This document shows positions 19,196 through 27,427 of a stretch of 64,000 nt of DNA, one piece after another. Each line of letters begins with the position of its first letter. The stretch's first letter is position 1. The notes under the pieces are model-generated. The model saw only the letters and a list, made by a program, of their open reading frames with translations. It was not told the DNA's origin and made no database searches. Made by a program: the position numbers and the translations under genes. Origin of the DNA: Leptolinea sp964397625 (lineage in GTDB: Bacteria; Chloroflexota; Anaerolineae; Anaerolineales; Anaerolineaceae); the NCBI GenBank assembly GCA_964397625.1, contig CAYNJT010000002.1, positions 38,919 to 102,918 on the forward strand, given 5' to 3'.

Positions 19196-19263
19196 TATAA
19201 AGGACTGCATCCAAAAAGGGTTCACAGTGTTATATATGGTAGAGCTTTATATAGGACCTTTAA

Positions 19264-19821
19264 ATGTCAGACCTGAGCGAAGATGATGCATTGCAACGCG
19301 CCATCCAGGGAGATTCGGAGGCGTTCAGCTTTCTCTACGAGAAATATGTCAACAAGATTTACAGCTATATCTATTACCGCACCGGAAGCGTGAATGATGC
19401 CGAGGATCTTACCGCCCGGGTGTTTCAACGCGCCATGGGCCGCATCGACAGATACACTCAAAAAGGCGTTCCCTTTTCGGCGTGGTTGTACCGTATCGCT
19501 CACAATCTTGTTGCTAACTGGCATCGCGATAACAACCGGCGGCAGGAGGTGGCTCTGGATGATCAGCAGGACCTGATTATAGACAGTGTGCACCCCGAAC
19601 GACAGGTTGTGCGGGATCAGGAAGTGGAAAAATTGATCTCGGTTATCCGAAGATTATCACCCGAACGGCAGCAATTGATTGTATTAAAATTTGTTCAACA
19701 ACTTTCCAATGTTGAAATAGCGGTGATCATGTCAAAGAGCGAAGGTGCGATCAAGAGCCTGTATCACCGGACATTGCTGGAACTTCGCTCGGAAATTCAA
19801 GGGTTTTTGGAGCAGGAATGA
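19264..19821 (+). CDS. ECF-type RNA polymerase sigma factor
   Basis: 185 residues. Region 2 is seen in FLYEKYVNKIYSYIYYRTG and DAEDLTARVFQRAM, with PFSAWLYRIAHN. Region 4 is a helix-turn-helix in LSPERQQLIVLKFVQ and NVEIAVIMSKSEGAIKSLYH. This is the two-domain layout of extracytoplasmic function sigma factors. Its stop overlaps the degV start by 4 nt. The nearby small membrane protein could be its anti-sigma factor, and the upstream membrane protease may belong to the same regulon; both are inferences from position. Confidence 0.9.
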   Translation: MSDLSEDDALQRAIQGDSEAFSFLYEKYVNKIYSYIYYRTGSVNDAEDLTARVFQRAMGRIDRYTQKGVPFSAWLYRIAHNLVANWHRDNNRRQEVALDDQQDLIIDSVHPERQVVRDQEVEKLISVIRRLSPERQQLIVLKFVQQLSNVEIAVIMSKSEGAIKSLYHRTLLELRSEIQGFLEQE

Positions 19822-20669
19822 TTCATATCGTCACTGATGGGGCTGTAGATATGCCCGCCGGTTGGGCGGAAAAATACAAGATACATGTTCTTCCCTTGAT
19901 GGTTCGTTTTGGCGATCGTGTTTACACCTCGGGTGTGGATATTTCTTCCCAAAATTTTTATTCCATGGTTGAACAGACCCGTGTCATACCGAAAACTTCC
20001 CTGCCATCACCCGGTCAGATCGCTGAATTTTATCGTTCCATTGCAAAAAAAGGCGAGAAAATACTTTCAATGCATGTTTCGAGTAAGCTTTCAGGAACTT
20101 TTTCTTCTGTGCAACTGGCCGCAAGGGATGTTCAGGATGATTTTTCCGTTACAGTTTTCGACACACAGGCCGGTTCTGTTGCCATGGGATTCATGTGCCG
20201 GGAAGCGCGCATCATGGAATCAGCCGGCTATAATATTCAAGCCATCATGGAGCGACTGGAAAATCTGCGAAAGAACATAACAGTCATTTTCACACTTGAT
20301 ACTCTGGAATTCGCCCACCTGAGTGGGCGTATCAACGTGACCCAGAGTTTTTTGGGAACTTTCATGAAAATCAAACCCATTGTCTTGTTAAGAGATGGGT
20401 TGTTGGAAATCGCGGAGAAAGTACGCACGCGAAGCGCTTCCCTTCAACGCGTTATTGAGACAGTTGAGCAGAAGATCGGGAACCGGCCGGTTCATGTGGC
20501 TATTGTGCATGCCAGCGACCCTGCAACAGCAGCGGATATGGTCAACACGGTCAAACAACGATTTAACTGCCGTGAGGTACTGGTTACAGAATTATCCATC
20601 CCAGTCGCAGCCAACCTGGGACCAGGTGCCATTGGGATTGTTGCTTATGTGGATAACGAAAGATGGTAA
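19818..20669 (+). CDS. DegV family fatty-acid-binding protein
   Basis: 283 residues, full-length DegV family. The N-terminal IVTDGAVDMP, TSLPSPGQI, MHVSSKLSGTFSS and the C-terminal NLGPGAIGIV blocks are typical. DegV/FakB proteins bind a fatty acid and, where a FakA kinase exists, present it for phosphorylation. No fakA is in the window. Translation is probably coupled to the sigma factor gene through the 4-nt overlap. Confidence 0.92.
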   Translation: MIHIVTDGAVDMPAGWAEKYKIHVLPLMVRFGDRVYTSGVDISSQNFYSMVEQTRVIPKTSLPSPGQIAEFYRSIAKKGEKILSMHVSSKLSGTFSSVQLAARDVQDDFSVTVFDTQAGSVAMGFMCREARIMESAGYNIQAIMERLENLRKNITVIFTLDTLEFAHLSGRINVTQSFLGTFMKIKPIVLLRDGLLEIAEKVRTRSASLQRVIETVEQKIGNRPVHVAIVHASDPATAADMVNTVKQRFNCREVLVTELSIPVAANLGPGAIGIVAYVDNERW

Positions 20670-20935
20670 GTATGCCTTCATTTACAAAAATCCCCTCAAT
20701 TGAAATTGCGGATATTTCAGGACTGGAAGACAGGTTGGGCAAAATGTTGAGTCTGCGCCAGGCGAATCCAGAATTTGTACAGAACCTGAAACACCGCCTT
20801 ATGTATGATCCGGGTGTGCAGGTTGAAGCCAGAAAAAAATACACGGCCATTTGGATACTTGCAGCCGCGTTGTTCTCCGGAGGATTTATAGTCTTTATCC
20901 TCTCCCTGTTATTTGGGAGAGGTGGAAAGTCATAA
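20663..20935 (+). CDS. small single-pass membrane protein, candidate anti-sigma factor
   Basis: 90 residues from an ATG inside the degV end, or 87 from the ATG at 20672. A soluble N-terminal part (about 1-58) contains NPEFVQNLKHRLM, a short helix that resembles the start of many anti-sigma and FecR-like proteins. One membrane helix (about 62-84) and a short basic tail follow. No zinc-finger anti-sigma motif is present. I do not recognise a family. The overlap with degV and the proximity to the ECF sigma gene suggest it acts with the sigma factor; this is inference. Confidence 0.6.
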   Translation: MVSMPSFTKIPSIEIADISGLEDRLGKMLSLRQANPEFVQNLKHRLMYDPGVQVEARKKYTAIWILAAALFSGGFIVFILSLLFGRGGKS

Positions 20936-20936
20936 T

Positions 20937-21200
20937 TCAGAAGGGGGAAGCGGGCGGTTCAACGCCAAGCTTTTCCGCCAGTTTAGTATCTGACGGTTCA
21001 ACAAGAATTGAGCCATCGGGAAACAGGATGGTTGGCACGCTTCGGTATCCATTGTTTATTTTTTCCACGAGAGAGCGGGCTTCTTTATCCTGATCGATGT
21101 CAATCCATTGATAAGGTATCTTATTATCATCAAACATTTTTTTTGCTCTGCGGGAACCCCCACACCAGGAAGTGCCATAAATTATAATTTTTTTGTCCAT
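20937..21200 (-). CDS. glutaredoxin-like (mycoredoxin-type) protein with CxxS active site
   Basis: 87-residue thioredoxin-fold protein. Active-site segment SWCGGSRRAK carries Cys13 but Ser in place of the second cysteine; the cis-Pro is in SVPTILFPDG. Monothiol CxxS proteins usually act on glutathionylated or similar mixed disulfides, or bind metal; the low-molecular-weight thiol here is unknown. The stop is 1 nt from the stop of the convergent small membrane protein. A TAAAAT box ends 7 nt upstream of the ATG without a Shine-Dalgarno, suggesting a leaderless message. Confidence 0.75.
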   Translation of the reverse strand: MDKKIIIYGTSWCGGSRRAKKMFDDNKIPYQWIDIDQDKEARSLVEKINNGYRSVPTILFPDGSILVEPSDTKLAEKLGVEPPASPF

Positions 21201-21331
21201 AATGCTTATTTTACCTTAGTCGGTTGACATATTGTCGGTTACTTTGAATACCTTACCCTTTACACGACACTAGTCAAACAGGGATACTTCTGCATTAAGG
21301 CATGTTTTCTCGCCTCGGGTAAAATTAGACT

Positions 21332-22396
21332 ATGAAAGATCATCCATCCACTCCTGGGCCGATTATTCTTATGGGCTCCGGAGAAACATCTCCAGGCAGT
21401 GGAGCCATTTTTGAAAATGTCATCCGGCAATATCGTTTGGGGGCGCGTATCGCCATCCTGGAAACGCCTGCTGGTTTTGAATTGAACTCAGAACGAGTAG
21501 CCGGCCGGGTGGGGGATTTTCTGCGAAACCGGCTTCAGAATTATAAACCGGTTATTGATGTGATCCCTGCCCGGAAAAAGGGAACAGAATTCAGCCCTGA
21601 TAACCAATCCATTCTTGAACCGCTTTATTCGGCAGACATAATTTTTCTCGGACCGGGAAGCCCTTCTTATGCCGCCAGACAACTATCCAGCAGTCTGGCG
21701 TATGAAATCATTCAGGCCAGGCAACGAACCGGAGCAGCGCTAGTGCTGGCCAGCGCGGCAACCATCGCCTTTGGATGTAAGGTTTTGCCGGTTTACGAGA
21801 TATACAAAGCAGGATTGGACCTGCACTGGCAGCCCGGATTAAATTTCCTGGGGCAATATGGTTTAAGCCTGGTGATCATTCCACACTGGAATAACGCCGA
21901 AGGCGGCGCCGAATTGGATACCAGTCACTGCTTTATGGGCAGGACACGTTTTGATGAATTACGAAAGAAATTGGATTGCCGGGGAACCATACTCGGAATT
22001 GACGAGCATACTTCCGTATGGGTCGATCTCAACTCAAATTGCGTACGGGTGAACGGAAAAGGCAGTATTCATAGGATTAAAGGCAGTGAGGAAAGAAGCA
22101 TATCCAGTGGTCAAACAATCCAATTGAGTGAATTTGGTACCTACGCAACACTTGTTGACTGGCGATCCGGCGTGCGTGAAGAAGTCTGGCAGAAGATCCA
22201 GTCGAAACTTCAGGAAGAGAGTCTGAAGACTGTTGAGGACCCTCCGCAGGAAATTTTAGCTCTGGCCCAAAAACGTACCAGAGCCCGGGAAGCCGGTGAT
22301 TATGAACAGGCCGACAGGTACCGAGATGATATTCAACGAGCCGGTTGGAGCATTAAAGACACGCCTGCCGGTCCTTTACTGGAACGAATGAAATAA
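21332..22396 (+). CDS. peptidase S51/cyanophycinase-like protein with CysRS-type C-terminal tail
   Basis: 354 residues. The N-terminal ~220 residues fit the type 1 glutamine-amidotransferase-like fold of the S51 family (peptidase E, cyanophycinase): ILMGSGETSPGSG, FLGPGSPSYAA, and a candidate nucleophile Ser in LASAATIAFG. The C-terminal ~50 residues (LAQKRTRAREAGDYEQADRY and following) closely resemble the last helical domain of cysteinyl-tRNA synthetase, ending with the typical DTPAGP. The substrate is unknown. TAAAAT ends 6 nt before the ATG with no Shine-Dalgarno. Confidence 0.7.
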   Translation: MKDHPSTPGPIILMGSGETSPGSGAIFENVIRQYRLGARIAILETPAGFELNSERVAGRVGDFLRNRLQNYKPVIDVIPARKKGTEFSPDNQSILEPLYSADIIFLGPGSPSYAARQLSSSLAYEIIQARQRTGAALVLASAATIAFGCKVLPVYEIYKAGLDLHWQPGLNFLGQYGLSLVIIPHWNNAEGGAELDTSHCFMGRTRFDELRKKLDCRGTILGIDEHTSVWVDLNSNCVRVNGKGSIHRIKGSEERSISSGQTIQLSEFGTYATLVDWRSGVREEVWQKIQSKLQEESLKTVEDPPQEILALAQKRTRAREAGDYEQADRYRDDIQRAGWSIKDTPAGPLLERMK

Positions 22397-22397
22397 A

Positions 22398-22437
22398 AAC
22401 GGCCTGCCAGTCTATGAACTGCAGGCCGTTGCTTTTT
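22398..22437. terminator. bidirectional Rho-independent terminator
   Basis: Arms 22398-22407 and 22421-22430 form a 9-10 bp stem with an inner extension. T-runs follow on both strands. It serves the S51-like gene and the convergent DUF4870 gene. It lies only 10 nt beyond the second stop of the DUF4870 frame. Confidence 0.9.
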
Positions 22438-22447
22438 CAGATGCCGA

Positions 22448-22789
22448 TCAGGCAATCCAACCTTGCTTGCGGCAGAAATCAGTGACCACAGGGATGACAA
22501 CATACTCACCCTAGTAGGATTTGATTGCCAGATAGATCAGATACACAGCTCCTGCGAGGCCGGTGCAGATACCGATGAAAACGAAGGAAAGGATCGCCGA
22601 GCCAATATAAACCACCAGGCTGAGAGCAAGGGCTTGAACCGCATGGTATTTGATAAAAGGCCGGCTTTTCTTGTCTTCCATCAACAAAACAATGATCGGG
22701 ACCAATGGGGCAATCAGGTAGGATAACAGCGCCCACAGTTTGTCGTCACTGGTAATATCACCGCCGGGGGTATACGTTTGATTTGTCAT
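22448..22789 (-). pseudogene. DUF4870 membrane protein interrupted by an in-frame TAG
   Basis: The frame opens at 22789 (AGGAG upstream) and encodes 92 residues with the DUF4870 pattern: DDKLWALLSYLIAPLVP, then IKYHAVQALALSL and three membrane segments, ending AIKSY at a TAG (22511-22513). In the same frame 20 more codons follow, reading GEYVVIPVVTDFCRKQGWIA, to TGA at 22448. From my recollection of the family, homologues continue with Gln-Gly and a similar tail, so a CAG to TAG change is likely. A promoter lies at 22827-22854 and the terminator directly follows the second stop. It could be a recent nonsense mutation, an assembly error, or a functional 92-residue form. Confidence 0.7.
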
Positions 22790-22826
22790 GTCTCTGTCTC
22801 CTGAATAGGGTATTAATGCTGGATTA

Positions 22827-22854
22827 ATTTTACAACGATTACAGGAATATGCAA
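22827..22854 (-). promoter_or_regulatory. promoter of the DUF4870 gene
   Basis: On the minus strand, TTGCAT (22849-22854) and TAAAAT (22827-22832) are separated by 16 nt. The start codon at 22789 has a good Shine-Dalgarno downstream of this box. Confidence 0.55.
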
Positions 22855-22893
22855 CATGGTTGTATGAATAAGGGTTATGTTAAAATCAAGCGC

Positions 22894-23808
22894 ATGTTTC
22901 CACGAATAGTTTTTATGGGGTCTCCAAATCTGGCTCGCACTGTATTGGAAAAAGTGTCCGAAAAGTACCCAATTTATGGTGTGATCACCCAGCCGGATCG
23001 GCCTGCCGGCAGGGGTAAAGTGCTGACGCAACCACCGGTAAAAATTCTGGCGGAACAACTCGGCTGCCGGATCATTCAGCCCGTCCGCCTGAAAGATCCG
23101 GAAAACCTGGATATACTGCGGGAATGGTCGCCGGATATCATTCTTGTGGCAGCCTTCGGGCAAATCCTGCGGCAGAACATACTTGATCTACCGCCTTTAG
23201 GCTGTGTCAATGTGCACGCCTCGCTGTTGCCTCGCTGGCGCGGCGCGGCACCCATCCAGGCGGCTATTCTGGCTGGCGATGCCGTCACCGGCGTGAGCAT
23301 TATGCGCATGGACGCCGGCATCGACACCGGCGCGATTTACGCGACCCGCGAGATCCCGATCACCGATACAGACGACGCTGACTCGCTCGGCAAAAAGTTG
23401 GCCTTGCTTGGAGGCGACCTGCTGGTTGAAACACTGCCTTCCATTCTCAATGGAACCGCGGAAGCAAAGCCTCAATTGGAAACAGGGGCGACATACGCCC
23501 GGATGTTAACCAAAGAGGATGGACTGCTTGATTTTCAGTGTCCGGCAAAAGATCTTTCATTACGTGTCAGAGCTTTTTTCCCCTGGCCTGGGACTTTTTT
23601 CATGTTCGAGAATCAACCATTAAAAATCTTGAAAGCGCAAGTCTTGCCAACCATAAATGGAAAAGCAGGTAAACGTACTGTTATCGACGGAAAACCTGTC
23701 ATTTTCTGCGGGCAGGGAGCGCTGCAGCTTGAACAGGTTCAACCCGCCGGCAAGAAACCCATGGATGGAAAAACATTCTTAAATGGCGCCAGAAATTGGA
23801 AGGAATAA
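22894..23808 (+). CDS. fmt: methionyl-tRNA formyltransferase
   Basis: 304 residues from the ATG at 22894. It formylates the initiator Met-tRNA with 10-formyl-THF. Visible are the N-terminal IVFMGSPNLA, the formyltransferase signature around NVHASLLPRWRGAAPIQ (Asn, His and the later Asp in RMDAGIDTGAI are catalytic) and the C-terminal anticodon-binding-like domain with RVRAFFPWPG. An upstream in-frame ATG at 22849 would add 15 residues outside the family. TAAAAT (22881-22886) ends 7 nt before the chosen ATG and no Shine-Dalgarno is present, suggesting a leaderless message. panE follows after 4 nt. Confidence 0.95.
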   Translation: MFPRIVFMGSPNLARTVLEKVSEKYPIYGVITQPDRPAGRGKVLTQPPVKILAEQLGCRIIQPVRLKDPENLDILREWSPDIILVAAFGQILRQNILDLPPLGCVNVHASLLPRWRGAAPIQAAILAGDAVTGVSIMRMDAGIDTGAIYATREIPITDTDDADSLGKKLALLGGDLLVETLPSILNGTAEAKPQLETGATYARMLTKEDGLLDFQCPAKDLSLRVRAFFPWPGTFFMFENQPLKILKAQVLPTINGKAGKRTVIDGKPVIFCGQGALQLEQVQPAGKKPMDGKTFLNGARNWKE

Positions 23809-23812
23809 AATT

Positions 23813-24844
23813 ATGAGAATACTGGTCTTTGGAGCCGGCGCAATCGGTACATACATAGGGGGAAGTCTGGCACTCGCGGGTGAGGATGTTACTTTTCTCG
23901 ACCGGCCGGAAGTTGCCAATCGGCTGAAGGAGACCGGGTTGAAACTTGGATTACCTGGGGGAGAGCGGGTGATTCCTTCTCCAAAGATAGCAACTTCTCT
24001 GGATGAAGCATTTTCAGAGACTAAGTTTGATCTGGCGATTCTGGCTGTGAAAAGCTATGATACTGCCAGCTTTCTTGAAACCTTAAAACCATTCATTCAA
24101 AGAATGCCGCCGGTTTTGTGTTTTCAAAATGGAGTGGAAAACGAACCGGCCATTGCCGCGGTATTGGGTACTGACAGGGTGATTCGTGGAACGGTGACCA
24201 CCGCCATTGGGCGGCGTGGATTGGGAGATATCGTGGTTGAACGATTAAGGGGAACGGGGATTGAAATAAATTCGCCAGTGTCCCAACAGATGCTGGCTGC
24301 ATGTAATCGCGCGGGGTTGGGTATGCTGGGCTTCAAAGATGGAAACGCGATGAAATGGTCAAAAATGCTGACCAACCTGATGGGCAATGCTACCTCTGCC
24401 ATTCTCAACTGGACGCCCGCGCAGGTTTACGCTCATCCCGGTTTGTTTGACCTGGAAAGGCGTCAATTACGCGAGGTATTGGCTGTCATGGACGATCAGA
24501 AAATACCAGTAGTAAACCTGCCCGGCACCCCTGTAAGACTACTGGCCTTTGCCCTGCGCCACCTCCCATCCTGGCTCAGCCGGCCGCTAATCACCCGGGC
24601 TGTCGGCGGGGGGCGGGGAGGTAAGATGCCCAGCTTCCATATTGACCTGTATCAGGGTCGCGGTCAAAGCGAGGTTGACTGGTTGAACGGCGCGGTGGTG
24701 CGCGCCGCGAAGATCAGCCGTCTACCTGCTCCGGTCAACGCGCTGTTATGTGATGTATTGACCAGGCTGACCAATGGTGACCTGAAAAAGGAAGATTTCT
24801 CCGGCAAACCGGAAAAGCTGCTCTCCAGGCTTAACCTTTCTTAG
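23813..24844 (+). CDS. 2-dehydropantoate 2-reductase family protein
   Basis: 343 residues from ATG 23813, with AAGGAAT inside the fmt end as ribosome site. The NADPH-binding GAGAIGTYIGGSLA opens the protein, and AVKSYDT and CFQNGVENE are typical of the ApbA/PanE family. The usual role is reduction of ketopantoate to pantoate in pantothenate synthesis. The family is broad, so panE identity is likely but not certain. Its 3' end overlaps the 3' end of the convergent mutS gene by 14 bp. Confidence 0.82.
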   Translation: MRILVFGAGAIGTYIGGSLALAGEDVTFLDRPEVANRLKETGLKLGLPGGERVIPSPKIATSLDEAFSETKFDLAILAVKSYDTASFLETLKPFIQRMPPVLCFQNGVENEPAIAAVLGTDRVIRGTVTTAIGRRGLGDIVVERLRGTGIEINSPVSQQMLAACNRAGLGMLGFKDGNAMKWSKMLTNLMGNATSAILNWTPAQVYAHPGLFDLERRQLREVLAVMDDQKIPVVNLPGTPVRLLAFALRHLPSWLSRPLITRAVGGGRGGKMPSFHIDLYQGRGQSEVDWLNGAVVRAAKISRLPAPVNALLCDVLTRLTNGDLKKEDFSGKPEKLLSRLNLS

Positions 24845-27419
24845 TGGTTTGGCCGTCATCCGCGAATTTCTTTTTCCATTCGAACAATTTGTTTAACGCT
24901 TCGAGTGGTGAAATAGACAGAATATCCAGCGCGCGCAATTCGTCGAGCAGCGGATTGGTCTCCGGAAAGAGTGCCATCTGCCGGGAAGTGCTTTCGTTGA
25001 TGTCCACCGCCTTGCCAGATGAGGCTTCCAGATCGGCCAATATCTCATTGGCGCGCTGGATCACCGGTTTAGGCAGCCCGGCAAGTTGACCGACATGAAT
25101 CCCGTACGAACGATCCGTTCCGCCGGGCACAATTTTATGAAGGAATACAACCGTGTTGTCTACTTCCGTCACCGCCACATTGTAGTTGCGGATACCCGGA
25201 AGCAGATCAGCCAGTTGTGTTAACTCATGGTAGTGGGTGGCAAACAACGTCCGGGAGCGCAGCTCTGGATGATTATGAATATGTTCCACGACAGCCCAGG
25301 CAATAGACAACCCATCGTATGTGCTGGTTCCTCGGCCGATCTCATCCAACACCAGCAGGCTGCGTGATGTGGCATGATGCAGAATATTGGCAGTCTCTAC
25401 CATTTCGACCATAAAAGTGGATTGACCGGCGTGAATCTCATCCTGCGCGCCGATACGCGTAAAGATGCGGTCAACCAGGCCGATGCGCGCGGAACCCGCG
25501 GGAACGAACGATCCCATCTGCGCCATCAACACGATCAACGCGACCTGGCGCAGAAAAGTGCTCTTCCCACTCATATTAGGACCGGTGATCACACGCACAA
25601 TTTCACCTTCATCAAATACTGTATCGTTGGGGATAAATCTGTCACCAACCAGTGTTTTTTCCACTACCGGATGACGTCCATCGATGATCTCAAGAATTGG
25701 ATCTTGTGTGATCTGCGGGCATACATAGTGGTTGGAGACAGCAATTTCAGCCAGTGATGACACCACATCCAATACGGCCAGCGCCTGAGCGGTTCTTAGT
25801 ATTTTTACTCCACTCGCCGCAAGGGTCCGGCATATCTCCCGAAACAACCGGCCTTCCACCTCGCGGATACGTTCTTCCGCGTTCAAAACCAGCGTTTCAT
25901 ACTCCTTCATTTCAGGAGTAATATAACGTTCCGCGTTAACCAGGGTTTGCTTCCGAATGTATTCGGCGGGAACGCCCCCTGTGTTGCTATGGGTTACTTC
26001 GATGTAATATCCAAAGACCTTGTTGTAACCGACTTTGAGGGTCTTAATCCCGGTTCGCTCGCGTTCCACCTGTTCTAAATTGGCAATCCATTCGCGGGCA
26101 TCCCTCGAGGATTGGATGATGTTGTCAAGTTCGGCAGAGTATCCCGGGCGGATAACACCGGTATTCTGCAATGTGGCCGGTGGGTCATCACTGATCGCTT
26201 CCTCTAACAAGGATAATTCCTGGGAACAGGGGTCCATCTCCTGGAGGATGGATTGGATGGCGGCATTTGGAGAGGTGAGAATGTCGACAAGGCCTGTAAG
26301 TGCCAATAAATTAGCCCGGATGGCTGTCAGGTCGCGGGGTTGGGCTGTACCAGCTGTTACGCGGTTGACAAGGCGCTCAAGGTCGGAAATGGCATGCAGA
26401 GCCTGCTTGAAATCGCGGCGTACCAGCCCGTTTTCCACGAACCATTGGACACACGCCTGACGATTTTCAATAGATGGAATATCCAGAAGCGGCTTGCTTA
26501 CCCAGGACCGCATCAGGCGATGTCCCATGGGAGTAACTGTGCAATCGAGCACAGATAACAGAGAGCCTTCCACCGAACCGCCGCGAATGGTTTCAGTCAG
26601 TTCCAGGTTTCGGCGGGTGGAAACATCCAGAAGCATGGAAGAATCAAGCTGATAGGTATGAATTGAGGTTAAGAGCTGGAGAGCCGGAGGTTGCGTGTTT
26701 TGAAGGTATTGAATAAGCGCTCCGGCTGCCTGGACAGCCATGGGCATTCCTCTTAAACCAAAGCCATCAAGTGTGGAAGCCTGTAATTGTTTTTTTAGGG
26801 CTTCTTGCGTTCTTCCATTTTCAAACTGCCAGACTGGCAACGTGGTCTTATGAAAGGAGATTTGTCCGGCTGCCGGACATTCGGCGGGGAGAATGACTTC
26901 TGAAGGCTGCATCCGGGCTAATTCGGCGCGCATTCGGGTCAGGAATTCCTGTCCACTCCATTCTGTTGCTGCAAATTCTCCCGTTGAAATATCAGCATAG
27001 GCAAGGCCGGCTCCATCATGGGAAACGAATAGGGAGGCTAGATAATTGTTGCGGTCGCCTTTAAGGAGCGCTGGCTCAAGCAAAGTTCCCGGTGTGACCA
27101 CGCGGGTTACTTCGCGGGGAAACAATCCCTTAACCGGCTGGTCACCGACCTGTTCGCAAATGGCCACATGATATCCACGTTCGATCAACCGGGAAAGATA
27201 ATTTTCCGCAGCGTGATAGGGGATCCCGGCCATGGGAATACGGACTCCCTTGGCTACATTGCGCGAGGTCAAGACAATATCAAGTTCGCGGGATGTGGTT
27301 TCGGCATCTGAATCAAATGTCTCGTAAAAATCCCCGAGCCGGAAAAACAAGATGGCATCGGGGTATTTCTTTTTAATATCCAGATACTGCTGGCGGATGG
27401 GAGTTACATCATCAGACAT
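24831..27419 (-). CDS. mutS: DNA mismatch repair protein MutS
   Basis: 862 residues, normal length for MutS1. The mismatch-reading Phe-x-Glu is in LGDFYETF near residue 30, Walker A is GPNMSGKST, and Walker B/signature is in LDEIGRGTSTYDGLS. The C-terminal dimerisation helix-turn-helix is present. Co-transcribed with the zinc-ribbon gene 8 nt upstream. No mutL is nearby. Its last 14 bases overlap the convergent panE-like gene. Confidence 0.97.
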   Translation of the reverse strand: MSDDVTPIRQQYLDIKKKYPDAILFFRLGDFYETFDSDAETTSRELDIVLTSRNVAKGVRIPMAGIPYHAAENYLSRLIERGYHVAICEQVGDQPVKGLFPREVTRVVTPGTLLEPALLKGDRNNYLASLFVSHDGAGLAYADISTGEFAATEWSGQEFLTRMRAELARMQPSEVILPAECPAAGQISFHKTTLPVWQFENGRTQEALKKQLQASTLDGFGLRGMPMAVQAAGALIQYLQNTQPPALQLLTSIHTYQLDSSMLLDVSTRRNLELTETIRGGSVEGSLLSVLDCTVTPMGHRLMRSWVSKPLLDIPSIENRQACVQWFVENGLVRRDFKQALHAISDLERLVNRVTAGTAQPRDLTAIRANLLALTGLVDILTSPNAAIQSILQEMDPCSQELSLLEEAISDDPPATLQNTGVIRPGYSAELDNIIQSSRDAREWIANLEQVERERTGIKTLKVGYNKVFGYYIEVTHSNTGGVPAEYIRKQTLVNAERYITPEMKEYETLVLNAEERIREVEGRLFREICRTLAASGVKILRTAQALAVLDVVSSLAEIAVSNHYVCPQITQDPILEIIDGRHPVVEKTLVGDRFIPNDTVFDEGEIVRVITGPNMSGKSTFLRQVALIVLMAQMGSFVPAGSARIGLVDRIFTRIGAQDEIHAGQSTFMVEMVETANILHHATSRSLLVLDEIGRGTSTYDGLSIAWAVVEHIHNHPELRSRTLFATHYHELTQLADLLPGIRNYNVAVTEVDNTVVFLHKIVPGGTDRSYGIHVGQLAGLPKPVIQRANEILADLEASSGKAVDINESTSRQMALFPETNPLLDELRALDILSISPLEALNKLFEWKKKFADDGQTTKKG

Positions 27420-27427
27420 TCAATTGA

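Noticed and set aside
22511..22513. TAG as a pyrrolysine or reassigned codon
   Set aside because: TAG ends several other intact genes here, and no pyl genes or downstream element are visible. A point mutation is simpler.
22849..22893. Fifteen-residue N-terminal extension of fmt
   Set aside because: The extension contains the likely -10 box and has no similarity to the formyltransferase N-terminus, which begins at 22894.
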